Shown here piece by piece: positions 18,083 to 28,674 of a stretch of DNA of 64,000 nucleotides (its first letter is position 1; each line of letters begins with the position of its first letter). The notes under the pieces are model-generated. The model had not been told where the DNA came from, searched no databases, and saw only the letters and a program-made list of their open reading frames with translations. This stretch comes from Pseudonocardia oceani (lineage in GTDB: Bacteria > Actinomycetota > Actinomycetes > Mycobacteriales > Pseudonocardiaceae). Where the stretch lies: NCBI RefSeq assembly GCF_019263585.2, contig NZ_JADQDF010000001.1, positions 4,412,501 to 4,476,500 of the forward strand. The letters run 5' to 3'. The position numbers and the translations under genes are program-made.

Positions 18083-20166
18083 GGGGCCATCCTTCGTGTC
18101 GCGAGTTCCAGTCCGGTGTGCGCGGCCAGGAACGCGAGCTGGTCGGCGGCGAGGCCGACGGTGCGGGAGACCGAGCGGGCGCCGTGGCCCACGTCGGTCT
18201 CGCGGCGCAGCAGGATCGGGGCCCCGCCCGCCGTGGCGTGCTGCAGGGCCGCGCACATCTTGCGGGCGTGCAGGGGGTCGACGCGGGTGTCGGACTCGAA
18301 CACGGTGAACAGCGTCGCCGGGTAGTCGACGCCGTCGGTGACGTGGTGGTAGGGCGAGTAGGACAGCAGCCAGCCCAGCTCCGTGGGGTCGTCGGCCGTG
18401 CCGTACTCCTCGTTCCAGGTGCGCCCGAGCGAGAACTCCTCGTAGCGCACCATGTCCAGCAGCGGGGCGGAGCAGACCACCGCGGCGTAGAGGTCGGGGC
18501 GCTGGACGAGCGCGGCGCCCACGAGCAGGCCGCCGTTGGATCCGCCCATGATCGAGAGCTGTCGCGGGGTGGTGTCGCCCACGTCGACCAGGGCCTGCGC
18601 GGCGGCGTGCAGGTCGTCGAAAGTGTGCTGCTTGTGGCCGCGGTTGCCGGCGCGGTGCCAGTCCTCGCCCTCCTCGCCGCCTCCGCGCAGCGACACCAGC
18701 GCGTACCCGCCGCCCGCGGCGACCCAGGCCAGCGCGGACGCGGTGTAGGCGGGCTCGCGGCTGATGCCGAAGCCGCCGTAGCCGGTGACCAGCGTGGGGC
18801 GCGGGCCGTCGCCGGTGGCCGGGGTGACGACGAACATCCGCACGGTCGTGCCGTCGGCCGAGGTGAACTCGCGCTGCTCGGTGCGGACGTCGGGGACCTC
18901 GACCGCGCCCGGGGCGGTGGCCTCCAGCACCAGCGCGCCGGCCTCGTAGCGGTGCACCTGCGGCGGCGTCACGAGGTCGGTCCAGCCGATCCACAGCCTG
19001 CCGTGCTCGGCGGGGGTGTCGCGGTCGGCGACGGTGAGGCCGGGCACTGAGCCCGTGCCCGGCAGCGCCACGGCCTCCGCGGGCGTGCCGTCGGGGTGGT
19101 GCAGCGCGAGCTCGGAGACGGCGTGCCGGGAGCGCAGGACGGCCAGGCGGGGGGCGTCGCCGTCGAGCAGGACGACGGCGTCGAGCACCGACCCCGGGTC
19201 CTCGTCGACGAGCGGGCGCCAGTTCCCGCGCCCGGGCGTCGACGGGTCGGTGACGGCGAGGCGCCAGCGCGGGGCGCCGTCGGTCGTGAGCAGGTAGAGG
19301 CGGCCGTCGCGGTCGACCCACGCGCTGCACTGCACGTCGTCGTCCTGGGCGAGCACGCGCTCGAGGTCGCCGCCGACCGGACCGACCCACAGGCTGTCGC
19401 GCCGGGCCGTGCCGACGTTGGCGGTGACGACCATCCACGCGCCGTCGCGGGACACGCGGACGCCGTAGTAGTTGTGGCCGTCGTAGAGGCCGGGGGCCTC
19501 GACCAGCACGTCGTCGGTGGTGGGCGTGCCGATGCGGTGGCGCCAGATGCGTCGGTGGAACGCCTGCTGCCCCTCGGGCACCTCGGCGGCGTCGACCATC
19601 CGCACGAACAGGAACTCCTCGCCGCCGGGCAGCCACGCGACGGCGGAGTAGCGGCAGCGGTCGATCGGCGGCTCGACGTCCTCGCCGGTGGCGACGTCGA
19701 GCACGTGCAGCACCGACTGCTCGTCGCCGCCCGCGGAGAGCTGGTAGGCCAGGCGGCGGCCCTCGAGGTCGGGGGCCCAGCCGTCGATGGTGGTGAGGCC
19801 GGTGGGGTCGATCGCGATCGGGTCGAGCAGCACCCGCTCGGTGCCGTCGGGCTCGCGGACCAGCACGACGGCGTGCTCCTGGCCGGGCTCGCGGCGCACC
19901 GAGAACCGACGCCCGGCCCGCCACAGCGGCACCGACACCGAGCCCGACGACAGCAGCGTGCGCAGGTGCCCGGCCAGCGCCTCGCGGCCGGGGAGGCCGT
20001 CGAGGTGCGCGGAGGCCAGCTCGTCCTGGGCGGCCGACCAGGCCTTCGTACGCGGGTCGGCGGCGTCCTCGAGCCAGCGGTAGGGGTCGGCGACGCGGTG
20101 CCCGTGCAGGGTCTCGACGAGGTCGAGCCGTTCGGCGGCGGGGTAGGACGTGCTCTGGTCGCTCAC
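18079..20166 (-). CDS. Prolyl oligopeptidase family serine peptidase (S9A)
   Basis: A 695-residue S9 peptidase cleaving after proline in short peptides. The N-terminal 400 residues are a seven-bladed propeller beginning with the family signature VADPYRWLED. The C-terminal alpha/beta hydrolase has the nucleophile S543 in GGSNGG, Asp in SDTRVDPLHARKM and His in TDVGHGA. No signal peptide, so probably cytosolic. GTG 20166 is preceded by TAACCT eight bases upstream, a candidate -10. It is the first gene of an operon with mscS. Confidence 0.93.
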   Translation of the reverse strand: MSDQSTSYPAAERLDLVETLHGHRVADPYRWLEDAADPRTKAWSAAQDELASAHLDGLPGREALAGHLRTLLSSGSVSVPLWRAGRRFSVRREPGQEHAVVLVREPDGTERVLLDPIAIDPTGLTTIDGWAPDLEGRRLAYQLSAGGDEQSVLHVLDVATGEDVEPPIDRCRYSAVAWLPGGEEFLFVRMVDAAEVPEGQQAFHRRIWRHRIGTPTTDDVLVEAPGLYDGHNYYGVRVSRDGAWMVVTANVGTARRDSLWVGPVGGDLERVLAQDDDVQCSAWVDRDGRLYLLTTDGAPRWRLAVTDPSTPGRGNWRPLVDEDPGSVLDAVVLLDGDAPRLAVLRSRHAVSELALHHPDGTPAEAVALPGTGSVPGLTVADRDTPAEHGRLWIGWTDLVTPPQVHRYEAGALVLEATAPGAVEVPDVRTEQREFTSADGTTVRMFVVTPATGDGPRPTLVTGYGGFGISREPAYTASALAWVAAGGGYALVSLRGGGEEGEDWHRAGNRGHKQHTFDDLHAAAQALVDVGDTTPRQLSIMGGSNGGLLVGAALVQRPDLYAAVVCSAPLLDMVRYEEFSLGRTWNEEYGTADDPTELGWLLSYSPYHHVTDGVDYPATLFTVFESDTRVDPLHARKMCAALQHATAGGAPILLRRETDVGHGARSVSRTVGLAADQLAFLAAHTGLELATRRMAP

Positions 20167-20236
20167 GCGGACCGAGGTTAGTTCACCCGGCCGGGTGTCC
20201 GGCCGCCCCTGCTGACCAGCACCTCGTCCCGTCGGC

Positions 20237-20899
20237 TCAGTCCCGGCGGCCGCCGACGTGCCCGGCCACCGGCGTGGTGGCGGGGAGCAGGGGGCACGGC
20301 TCGGGCTCGCCGAACACCGTGCGCACCGGCAGCACGCCCGACCAGCGGCCGGTGGGGACGTCGTCGGCGACGTCCTCGTCGTCGTCGAGCGGCGGGCCGG
20401 TGCGCACCTTGAGGCTGGCCTCGGTGAGGTCGAGGGCGAGCACGGCGGTGGCGGCGAGCTCCTTGCGGTCGGGCCCGCGGGCGTGCTCCCAGGAGCCGGG
20501 GGACATGTTCTCGACGATCGCGCGCAGCCCGGCGAGGCGCTCGTCGTCGTCGGTGACGAGGCGGGGCACGCCGTGCACGACCGCGCTGCGGTAGTTCATC
20601 GAGTGGTGGAACACCGAGCGCGCGTAGACGACGCCGTCGACGTGGGTGACCGTGACGCACACCGGCTCGTTCCGCGCGGCGGCGCGCAGGGAGGCGGCCC
20701 CGGTGGAGCCGTGCAGGTAGAGGACGTCGTCGATGCGGCCGTAGCCGGTGGGCAGCACGACCGGCGACCCGTCCATGACCAGCCCGAGGTGGCACACCAT
20801 CCCGGCGTCGAGAACGGCGTGGAGCTCGGAGCGGTCGGTGCGGGCGCGGTGCGGGAGGCGCCGGACCGTGCTGCGCGGGGTGGGGGAGAGCGTCGTCAT
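20237..20899 (-). CDS. PPOX-family flavin/nucleotide-binding protein
   Basis: A 220-residue split-barrel protein of the pyridoxamine-phosphate-oxidase-like class that binds FMN-type cofactors. Marks are RTDRSELHAVLDAGMVCHLG, then PVVLPTGYGRIDDVLYLHGSTGAASLR, and FHHSMNYRSAVVHG in the middle. The reaction is unknown. It is divergent from a MocR regulator (68 bases between starts). MocR regulators often control neighbouring vitamin B6 or PPOX genes, so this is a likely target. Confidence 0.85.
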   Translation of the reverse strand: MTTLSPTPRSTVRRLPHRARTDRSELHAVLDAGMVCHLGLVMDGSPVVLPTGYGRIDDVLYLHGSTGAASLRAAARNEPVCVTVTHVDGVVYARSVFHHSMNYRSAVVHGVPRLVTDDDERLAGLRAIVENMSPGSWEHARGPDRKELAATAVLALDLTEASLKVRTGPPLDDDEDVADDVPTGRWSGVLPVRTVFGEPEPCPLLPATTPVAGHVGGRRD

Positions 20900-20967
20900 G
20901 CGGCCATCCTGCCCGCCGCGGTGGCATCCTCGAAGGGCCACTGCGCCCCTACTCCGGAAGGCCACTC

Positions 20968-22407
20968 GTGCCGCTGCCCCCGATCGTCCTGGACCGCGCC
21001 GGGGAGCACCCGCTCTCGGTGCAGCTCGCCGACGCGCTGCGGGCGGCGACGGCCGACGGGGTGCTGCGCACGGGCGACCGGCTGCCCTCGACGCGGGAGC
21101 TGGCCGTGACGCTCGGGGTGAGCCGGACGGTGACGGCGGGGGCGTACGACCAGCTGCTGGCCGAGGGGTGGGTGGGGGCGCGGCGGGGGAGCGGGACGTA
21201 CGTGGAGCAGGTGCCGCCGGGGGCCGCTCGTGCGGGTGCGGGGGCCGGGCCGAGTTGCAGGAAAGCCACGTTCCCGCCACCAGAGGGCAGGAACGTGGCT
21301 TTCCTGAACCCGGGCGGGGCGGGCGCGCTCGTCGACCTCTCCGCCGGCTCCCCCTGCCTCGACGCCCTCGACCCCGCCGCCTGGCGCCGGGCCTGGCGCG
21401 CCGCCGCCGACGGCCCCGCCGACGCCGGGCCCGACCCGGTCGGCATGCCGGCGTTCCGGGCTGCGGTCGTCGAGCACCTGCTCCGCCACCGCGGCCTGCC
21501 CGCCGACCCCGCCACCGTGCTCGTCACGTCGGGCAGCTCCGCGGCCGTGGCGGAGCTCGCGCGCACCTTCCCGCCCGGGTCGCGGGTGGCGGTGGAGGAG
21601 CCGGGGTACCGGCGGGCGGTGTCGGCGCTGCGGGCGGCCGGGCTGGTCGTCGTACCGGTGCCGGTGGACGCCGCCGGGCTCGTCGTCGACGCCGTGCCGC
21701 CCGGCGTCGTCGCCGTGTACTGCACGCCCGCCCACCAGTACCCGCTCGGCGTGCGGCTCTCCGCCGCGCGGCGGGTCGCGCTGGTGGAGCGGGCGCGTGC
21801 CGAGGGGTTCCTCGTCGTCGAGGACGACTACGACGGCGAGCTGCGCTACGACGTCGCCCCGCTCCCGCTGCTCGCCGCGCTCGGCCCGGACGTCGTCGCG
21901 CACCTCGGCACGGTGAGCAAGCTGCTCACCCCGACCCTGGGCGTCGGGTGGCTGGTGGCGCCGCCCGCCGTCGTCGGCGCCGTGCTGGCGCAGCGCGAGG
22001 CGACCGGGATGCGGCCCGCCCGCGCCGGGCAGCGCGTGTTCGTGGCCCTCGCCGCGCACGGCGACCTCGCCCGGCACCTGCGACGGCTGCGGCGCGAGCT
22101 GGCCGGCCGGCGGGCCGACGTCGTGGCGGCGCTGGCGGGCGTGGGCGTCGCGGTCACCGGGGACGAGGCGGGTGGGCACGTCGTCGCCCTGCTCCCCGGT
22201 CCGGACGCCGAGCGCCGGGCGATCGCCGATGCCGCGGCCGGGGGCATCCACCTCGACGGGCTGGGCCGCCACCACGTCGGCGAGCCCGCCACCAGCGGGA
22301 TCGTGCTCGGCTACGCCGGGCCGCCGGGTGCGGGTCTGCGCCGGGCGCTCCCGGTCGCGGCATCGGCCTTGCGGGCGGCGCTAGGTTGCGGGGATGGCCG
22401 AGGATGA
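20968..22407 (+). CDS. MocR/PdxR-type regulator (GntR HTH plus aminotransferase domain)
   Basis: A 479-residue regulator. Residues 1-75 are a GntR-type winged helix (LPSTRELAVTLGVSRTVTAGAYDQLLAEGWV). Residues about 120-470 are a fold-type I aminotransferase with the PLP lysine at K318 (GTVSKLLTP) and the EDDYDGELRY motif. It probably senses PLP or an amine. The linker (about residues 97-113) is encoded by a perfect 17-bp inverted repeat, apparently an in-frame palindromic insertion. GTG 20968 has GGAAGG 9 bases upstream. Its 3' end contains the promoter of the next gene and overlaps it by 14 bases. Confidence 0.9.
   Translation: MPLPPIVLDRAGEHPLSVQLADALRAATADGVLRTGDRLPSTRELAVTLGVSRTVTAGAYDQLLAEGWVGARRGSGTYVEQVPPGAARAGAGAGPSCRKATFPPPEGRNVAFLNPGGAGALVDLSAGSPCLDALDPAAWRRAWRAAADGPADAGPDPVGMPAFRAAVVEHLLRHRGLPADPATVLVTSGSSAAVAELARTFPPGSRVAVEEPGYRRAVSALRAAGLVVVPVPVDAAGLVVDAVPPGVVAVYCTPAHQYPLGVRLSAARRVALVERARAEGFLVVEDDYDGELRYDVAPLPLLAALGPDVVAHLGTVSKLLTPTLGVGWLVAPPAVVGAVLAQREATGMRPARAGQRVFVALAAHGDLARHLRRLRRELAGRRADVVAALAGVGVAVTGDEAGGHVVALLPGPDAERRAIADAAAGGIHLDGLGRHHVGEPATSGIVLGYAGPPGAGLRRALPVAASALRAALGCGDGRG
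21258..21306. repeat. Perfect 17-bp inverted repeat inside the MocR gene
   Basis: CAGGAAAGCCACGTTCC (21258-21274) recurs inverted at 21290-21306 around a 15-base centre. It encodes the linker between the DNA-binding and aminotransferase domains. It looks like a dispersed palindromic element tolerated in a flexible linker, not like ordinary coding sequence. Confidence 0.85.
22382..22387 (+). promoter_or_regulatory. -10 box of a leaderless promoter for the YdeI-like gene
   Basis: TAGGTT lies exactly 6 bases before the ATG at 22394, inside the end of the MocR gene. No Shine-Dalgarno precedes that ATG. Confidence 0.5.
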
Positions 22408-22984
22408 GCGCGTCGAGCCGCGGTCGCTCGACGAGTGGCGCGCCTGGCTGACCGAGCACCACACCCGCCCGCGCGGGGTCTGGCTCGTCACCTGGCGCAC
22501 CGGCACGAGCGGGCCGCAGATCGGCTACGAGCAGACCGTGGAGCAGGCGCTGTGCTTCGGTTGGATCGACAGCACGGCCCGCAGGCTCGACGACGAGCGC
22601 CGCATGCTGTGGTTCGCCCCGCGCAAGAAGGGCAGCGGCTGGGCGCGCACGAACAAGGCGCGCATCGAGCGGCTCACCGCCGCCGGCCTGATGACGCCCG
22701 CGGGTACGGCGCTGATCGACGCGGCGAAGGCAGACGGCTCGTGGACGCTGCTCGACGACGTCGAGGACCTGGTCGTCCCCGACGACCTCGCCGCCGCGCT
22801 CGCCGCGCGCCCGCCCGCCGCGGAGCACTGGGCCGCGTTCCCGCCCTCGGCGCGGCGCGCCCTGCTCGGCTGGATCGTCATGGCCAAGCGCCCGGAGACG
22901 CGGGCGAAGCGGATCGCCGAGACCGCGGCGGCCGCCGCGGAGAACCGGCGCGCCAACGAGTGGACCCCGAAGGAGCGGACGTGA
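22394..22984 (+). CDS. YdeI/OmpD-associated family protein
   Basis: A 196-residue protein of the YdeI/OmdA family, found in many bacteria and of unclear function. Marks are SLDEWRAWLTEHHTRPRGVWLV, YEQTVEQALCFGWIDSTARRLDDER, FAPRKKGSGWARTNKARIERL, and the C-terminal helical ERRAL-type segment PSARRALLGWIVMAKRPETRAKRI. No export signal. Its TGA overlaps the GTG of the macrodomain gene (GTGA), so the two are probably co-translated. Confidence 0.82.
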   Translation: MAEDERVEPRSLDEWRAWLTEHHTRPRGVWLVTWRTGTSGPQIGYEQTVEQALCFGWIDSTARRLDDERRMLWFAPRKKGSGWARTNKARIERLTAAGLMTPAGTALIDAAKADGSWTLLDDVEDLVVPDDLAAALAARPPAAEHWAAFPPSARRALLGWIVMAKRPETRAKRIAETAAAAAENRRANEWTPKERT

Positions 22985-23481
22985 CCCTCACCCTGCACCG
23001 CGGCGACATCACCACCGACACGGAGGTCGACGCGCTCGTCACCGCGGCCAACAGCGGCCTGCGCGGGGGAGGGGGCGTCGACGGCGCGATCCACCGCGCC
23101 GCCGGGCCCGCGCTGCTCGCGGAGTGCCGGCGGACCGGCGGCTGCGCCGTCGGCGACGCCGTGATCACCGGCGCGGGGGACCTGCCCGTGCGCCACGTCA
23201 TCCACACCGTCGGGCCGGTCTGGTCGGGCGGCGGGCACGGCGAGCCCGAGCTGCTCGCGTCGGCCCACCGGCGGACCGTGGAGGTCGCCGCCGCGCACGG
23301 CTGCGCTCGTATCGCGCTGCCCGCGATCAGCTGCGGCGTCTACGGCTACCCCGTCGAGCAGGCCGCCGCGATCGCCGTCGCGAGCACGCGGGAGGCGATG
23401 GCCGCGCACCCGGAGGTCGTCGAGGCCCGGTTCTGGCTCTTCGACGAGCGCACGTACGCGGCCTTCTCCGCGGTGCTGTAG
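22981..23481 (+). CDS. Macrodomain protein, O-acetyl-ADP-ribose deacetylase type
   Basis: A 166-residue single macrodomain that binds ADP-ribose derivatives. The family signature is clear: GDITTDTEVDALVTAANSGLRGGGGVDGAIHRAAG (substrate Asp/Asn loop), HVIHTVGPVW, and the AISCGVYGYP loop. It probably removes acetyl or ADP-ribosyl groups. GTG 22981 overlaps the stop of the YdeI-like gene by four bases. The gene abuts the convergent pruA stop with no base between them, so there is no room for a terminator. Confidence 0.92.
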   Translation: MTLTLHRGDITTDTEVDALVTAANSGLRGGGGVDGAIHRAAGPALLAECRRTGGCAVGDAVITGAGDLPVRHVIHTVGPVWSGGGHGEPELLASAHRRTVEVAAAHGCARIALPAISCGVYGYPVEQAAAIAVASTREAMAAHPEVVEARFWLFDERTYAAFSAVL

Positions 23482-25101
<1,620 letters not shown>

Positions 25102-25107
25102 GGAGCG

Positions 25108-25113
25108 AGCGTA
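25108..25113 (-). promoter_or_regulatory. -10 box of a leaderless pruA promoter
   Basis: TACGCT on the minus strand, 6 bases before the pruA ATG, with no Shine-Dalgarno. A perfect 12-bp palindrome (GTCCGATCGGAC, 25138-25149) lies in the -35 region and could be an operator. Confidence 0.45.
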
Positions 25114-25137
25114 GGAAGGCAGGCGGATCGGAGTCTC

Positions 25138-25149
25138 GTCCGATCGGAC
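25138..25149. promoter_or_regulatory. Palindrome in the pruA/antiporter divergent promoter region
   Basis: GTCCGATCGGAC is perfectly self-complementary. It lies 25 bases upstream of the pruA -10 and 33 bases upstream of the antiporter -10. It is a candidate operator for either gene; no regulator can be named. Confidence 0.3.
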
Positions 25150-25181
25150 AGGGTCGTCTGGTTCCGGTCGTCGGATCGCAC

Positions 25182-25187
25182 TAGCGT
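25182..25187 (+). promoter_or_regulatory. -10 box of the antiporter promoter
   Basis: TAGCGT ends right where an in-frame GTG (25188) begins. Transcription would start several bases inside that frame, so 25188 cannot be the translation start and a later GTG must be used. Confidence 0.4.
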
Positions 25188-25247
25188 GTGGCGGGTTTGG
25201 CCGCGGGCACTCCTACCCGTCACCACCCACTCGTGAACGGACCCGCC

Positions 25248-26492
25248 GTGGACCTGCTCGACCTGTCGTTCGCGCTCGTGGGCGTCGGCGCCCTCTCGGC
25301 CGGGCTGCTGCCCCGGCTGCTCGCCGGCCGACCGCTGTCGCTGCCGATCGTGTTCCTGGGGCTCGGGGCGCTGGTCTTCGCGGTCGTGCCCCCCCTGCCC
25401 GATCCCGACCCGCTCGCGCACCCCGACATCGCCGAGCACCTCACCGAGATCGGCGTGATCGTGGCGCTGATGGGGGCGGGGCTGAAGCTGGACCGCAAGA
25501 TCGGCTGGCGCTCGTGGTCGTCGACGTGGCGGCTGCTCGGCATCGGGATGCCGCTGATGATCGTCGCGACCTCGCTGCTGGGCTGGTGGGCGCTGGGCCT
25601 GGCCCCGGCCGCGGCGCTGCTGTTCGGCTCCGCGCTCGCGCCCACCGACCCGGTGCTGGCCTCGGACGTGCAGGTGGGCGAGCCGAACACCGACACCGAG
25701 GACGGCGAGGACGAGGTCCGCTTCGCGCTCACCTCCGAGGCCGGTCTCAACGACGCGCTCGCGTTCCCCTTCGTCTACGCCGCGATCGCGATCGCGCTGG
25801 CCGGGGCGGGCACGGTCGGCTGGGTCGGCGGCTGGGTCCTGCACGACGTCGTCATCAAGATCGCCGTCGGGGTCGTCGGTGGCGTGCTGGTCGGGCGGGG
25901 GCTGGGGGCGCTGTTCTTCCGGCCGCAGTCGGAGCAGCTGCAGCTGGCGTCGCACGCCGAGGGGTTCGTCGCGCTCGCCGCGACCTTCCTCGCCTACGGG
26001 CTCACCGAGGTCGCCGGGGGCTACGGCTTCCTCGCGGTGTTCGTCTGCGCCCGCTCCATCCGCGCCACCGAGCGCTCGCACGAGTACCACCAGGTGCTGC
26101 ACGACTTCGTCGAGCAGATCGAGCGGCTGCTCACCGTCCTGCTGCTGGTCCTGTTCGGCGGCGCGATCGTGCGGGGGCTGCTCGGGCCGCTGACGTGGCA
26201 GATGGTCGCCGTCGGGCTGGTGCTCGTGCTGCTTGTCCGGCCGCTGACGTCGTGGGTCGCGCTGCGCGGGGGGCCGGGGTCGCCCCAGGAGCGCACGGCG
26301 ATCGCGGTGTTCGGCATCCGCGGGATCGGGTCGTTCTACTACCTCGCCTACGCGACGGCGAAGGCGCCGTTCGACGAGGCGGACCAGCTGTGGGCCGCGG
26401 TCGGCTTCGTGGTGGTGGTGTCGGTGCTCGTGCACGGGATCGTCGCGACACCGGTGATGGCGCGGCTGGACCGCAGGCGGGAAGTCGCGTGA
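25248..26492 (+). CDS. Monovalent cation/proton antiporter (CPA1/NhaP type)
   Basis: About 414 residues with some 11-12 hydrophobic helices, an inner-membrane Na+ or K+/H+ exchanger. Family marks are LFGSALAPTDPVLASDVQVGEP (the conserved ALAPTDPV-type helix), the SEAGLNDALAFPFVYAAIAI helix with the ion-binding Asp, and FGIRGIGSFYYLAYA near the end. There is no long cytosolic tail. Start GTG 25248 (or GTG 25233) is preferred because the next upstream in-frame GTG overlaps the promoter. Together with the next two genes it forms an ion-homeostasis cluster. Confidence 0.88.
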   Translation: MDLLDLSFALVGVGALSAGLLPRLLAGRPLSLPIVFLGLGALVFAVVPPLPDPDPLAHPDIAEHLTEIGVIVALMGAGLKLDRKIGWRSWSSTWRLLGIGMPLMIVATSLLGWWALGLAPAAALLFGSALAPTDPVLASDVQVGEPNTDTEDGEDEVRFALTSEAGLNDALAFPFVYAAIAIALAGAGTVGWVGGWVLHDVVIKIAVGVVGGVLVGRGLGALFFRPQSEQLQLASHAEGFVALAATFLAYGLTEVAGGYGFLAVFVCARSIRATERSHEYHQVLHDFVEQIERLLTVLLLVLFGGAIVRGLLGPLTWQMVAVGLVLVLLVRPLTSWVALRGGPGSPQERTAIAVFGIRGIGSFYYLAYATAKAPFDEADQLWAAVGFVVVVSVLVHGIVATPVMARLDRRREVA

Positions 26493-26553
26493 TCGGGCGC
26501 CGCGGCGCCGGTCGCGTTACGGTCCGCGCGTCGGACGGGGGACGGGGAGCGCG

Positions 26554-26940
26554 ATGAACCTCGAGAAGGTGGTCTTCGGCTTCTTCGTGCTGCTCGCGGC
26601 CACCCTGAACTTCGGCTTCGTGCTCGGCGACCTCGACGACCCGGCCCACCACAACGTCTACGAGCTGTTCGCCGCGATCGTCGTCAGCCTGATCGCCACC
26701 GTGCTGAAGTTCGGCGACCGCACGCAGATGGGCGCGGTGCACCTGGCCACCAGCCTCGTCGCCGACCTGCAGCTCGTCGCCGCAGCGGTCGTCTGGGGCA
26801 TCACGGTCAGCATCCCGGCGACCCCGCTCGATGCGGCGAGCACGACCGCCGTGGTGTCGCTGGCGGCGGGTGCGCTGCTCGCCAACGCGGTGTCGGTGAT
26901 CCTGCTCGTGGCCGAGACGGTCTCGTTCCGCGGGCCCTGA
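26554..26940 (+). CDS. Small membrane protein, DUF6394-like
   Basis: A 128-residue membrane protein with four hydrophobic stretches. The segment DLDDPAHHNVYELFAAIVVSLIATVLKFGDRTQMGAVHLATSLVADLQL is highly characteristic of a family I know as DUF6394, which is usually found beside TrkA-type potassium channels, as here. ATG 26554 has GGGGAG upstream, and TACGGT (26518-26523) is a candidate -10. It may be an accessory to the channel; that is inference from context. Confidence 0.8.
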   Translation: MNLEKVVFGFFVLLAATLNFGFVLGDLDDPAHHNVYELFAAIVVSLIATVLKFGDRTQMGAVHLATSLVADLQLVAAAVVWGITVSIPATPLDAASTTAVVSLAAGALLANAVSVILLVAETVSFRGP

Positions 26941-26973
26941 CGCCGTGAGCCCGCCGCCGTGAGGCCCCATGCC

Positions 26974-28674
26974 GTGAGCCACCCGCCGTCCGCCACCTTC
27001 TTCCTGGTCATGCGCCGGATGCGGGTCCCGCTGATCACGCTCGTCGTGATCTTCGCGATCGGGATGCTCGGGCTGACGCTCATCCCGGGGCAGGACGACC
27101 AGGGGCAGCCCTACCGGCTCGGCTTCCTCGACGCCTTCTACTTCATGAGCTACACCGCCTCGACGATCGGGTTCGGCGAGCTGCCCTACCCGTTCACCTA
27201 CGCGCAGCGGCTCTGGGTGGCCGCGACGATCTTCCTGACCGTCGTCGGGTGGGCCTACGCGATCGGCTCGCTGCTCGCGCTGCTGCGCGACCGCAGCTTC
27301 CGCGCGGCGATCGCCCGTGCGCACCTCGCCCGCAAGGTGGCCCGGCTGCGCGAGCCGTTCCTGCTCCTCGCGGGCTACGGGCGCACCGGGGAGCTGCTCG
27401 GCCGCTCCTTCGACGCGCTGGGGCGGCGCTTCGTGGTGCTCGACATCGACCGCGATCGCATCGAGGGCCTCGACCTCGCCCCGTTCCGCGCCGACGTGCC
27501 CGGTCTCGTCGCCGACGCCCGGGACGCCGTCGCGCTCACCGTGGCGGGGCTGGAGCACCCGCGCTGCGCGGGCGTGCTGGCGCTGACCAACGACGACGAG
27601 GCCAACCTGACCGTCGTCATGGCCGCGGCGCTGCTGCGGCCCGACCTGCCGGTCGTCGCGCGGACGGCGGCGCCGCTGATCGCGGAGCGGATGCGGGCGT
27701 TCGGGGAGCCGACCGTCGTCGACGCGTTCGCGGCGTTCGGCCGGCACCTGCGCATCGCCCTGCGCGCCCCGGCGAGCTACCAGCTCACGACGTGGCTGGA
27801 GAGGGGCCCGGGCGCGGAGCTCCCGCAGCGCGGCGAGCCGCCGCGCGAGGGGCGCTGGGTGGTCTGCGGCTACGGCCGGTTCGGGCGCCGGCTCACCGAG
27901 GACCTGTCCGCCGAGGGGCTGGAGGTGACGACCGTCGAGCCGTCGCCGGACCCCGACGAGGACACCCCGGAGATCATCGGCGACGGATCGGACCCGAGGG
28001 TGCTGGCCCGCGCCGACCTCGGCAGCGCCGTCGGCCTGGTGGCCGCCACCGACAACGACGCGGCCAACCTCTCGCTCGTGGCCGCGGCCCGCCGGGCCAA
28101 CCCGGACCTGTTCGTCGCCGCGCGCCAGAACCGCCCCGACGGGGCGCCGCTGTTCGCCGCGATGGGGGTGGACGCGCTGCTGGTGCCGACCGAGGTGGTG
28201 GCCCACGAGGTGTACGCGCAGCTCAGCACGCCGCTGCTCTACCGGTTCCTCGGCCTCGCGGCCGAGCACGACGACGCCTGGGCCGCCGAGCTCGTCGACC
28301 GGCTCACCGACCTGTGCGGGCGGCGGCTGCAGTCGATCTGGAAGTTCCGGCTCGACCGCGGGCGCGCCCCGGGCCTGCGTGCGCCGCTGGCCGCGGGCCG
28401 GGTCGTGCTGGGTGACCTGCTGCGCGACCCCGACGCCCGCGAGCGTCCGCTGCGCGCCGTCGTGCTGCTCGTGCTGCGCGACGGCGAGGCGATACCGGCG
28501 CCCGGCCCGGACCTGGCCCTGCGCCCCGACGACGAGCTGCTGCTCGTCGGGCGGGCGGTGGCCCGGCGGTCGCTGGACGTCACGCTCGTCGACGAGGCGG
28601 CGGCGACCTACGTGCTGACCGGCGACCGGGTGCCGTCGGGCTGGCTGTGGCGGCGCCTGACCCGGACCGGCTAG
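26974..28674 (+). CDS. Potassium channel with two RCK/TrkA domains
   Basis: About 566 residues. The N-terminus has a 2-TM pore module: LITLVVIFAIGMLGLTLI, a pore loop with the filter TIGFGE, and IFLTVVGWAYAIGSLLALL. Two Rossmann RCK units follow (LLLAGYGRTGELLG and WVVCGYGRFGRRLT, both GxGxxG), then a TrkA-C-like end (PGPDLALRPDDELLLVG). The filter is TIGFGE instead of TVGYGD. Several GTG codons compete; GTG 26974 is chosen because GAGG lies nine bases upstream. It probably gates K+ flux in response to nucleotides or ligand. Confidence 0.88.
   Translation: MSHPPSATFFLVMRRMRVPLITLVVIFAIGMLGLTLIPGQDDQGQPYRLGFLDAFYFMSYTASTIGFGELPYPFTYAQRLWVAATIFLTVVGWAYAIGSLLALLRDRSFRAAIARAHLARKVARLREPFLLLAGYGRTGELLGRSFDALGRRFVVLDIDRDRIEGLDLAPFRADVPGLVADARDAVALTVAGLEHPRCAGVLALTNDDEANLTVVMAAALLRPDLPVVARTAAPLIAERMRAFGEPTVVDAFAAFGRHLRIALRAPASYQLTTWLERGPGAELPQRGEPPREGRWVVCGYGRFGRRLTEDLSAEGLEVTTVEPSPDPDEDTPEIIGDGSDPRVLARADLGSAVGLVAATDNDAANLSLVAAARRANPDLFVAARQNRPDGAPLFAAMGVDALLVPTEVVAHEVYAQLSTPLLYRFLGLAAEHDDAWAAELVDRLTDLCGRRLQSIWKFRLDRGRAPGLRAPLAAGRVVLGDLLRDPDARERPLRAVVLLVLRDGEAIPAPGPDLALRPDDELLLVGRAVARRSLDVTLVDEAAATYVLTGDRVPSGWLWRRLTRTG

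Noticed and set aside
25188..25247. Longer N-terminus for the antiporter (GTG at 25188)
   Set aside because: The GTG directly follows the -10 box TAGCGT and would lie upstream of the transcript start.
26941..26977. Mini-ORFs (GTGAGCCCGCCGCCGTGA, ATGCCGTGA) before the potassium channel
   Set aside because: They are a few codons of repeated GCCGTGAG and do not resemble the connector repeats; overlap with a GTGA start is automatic.
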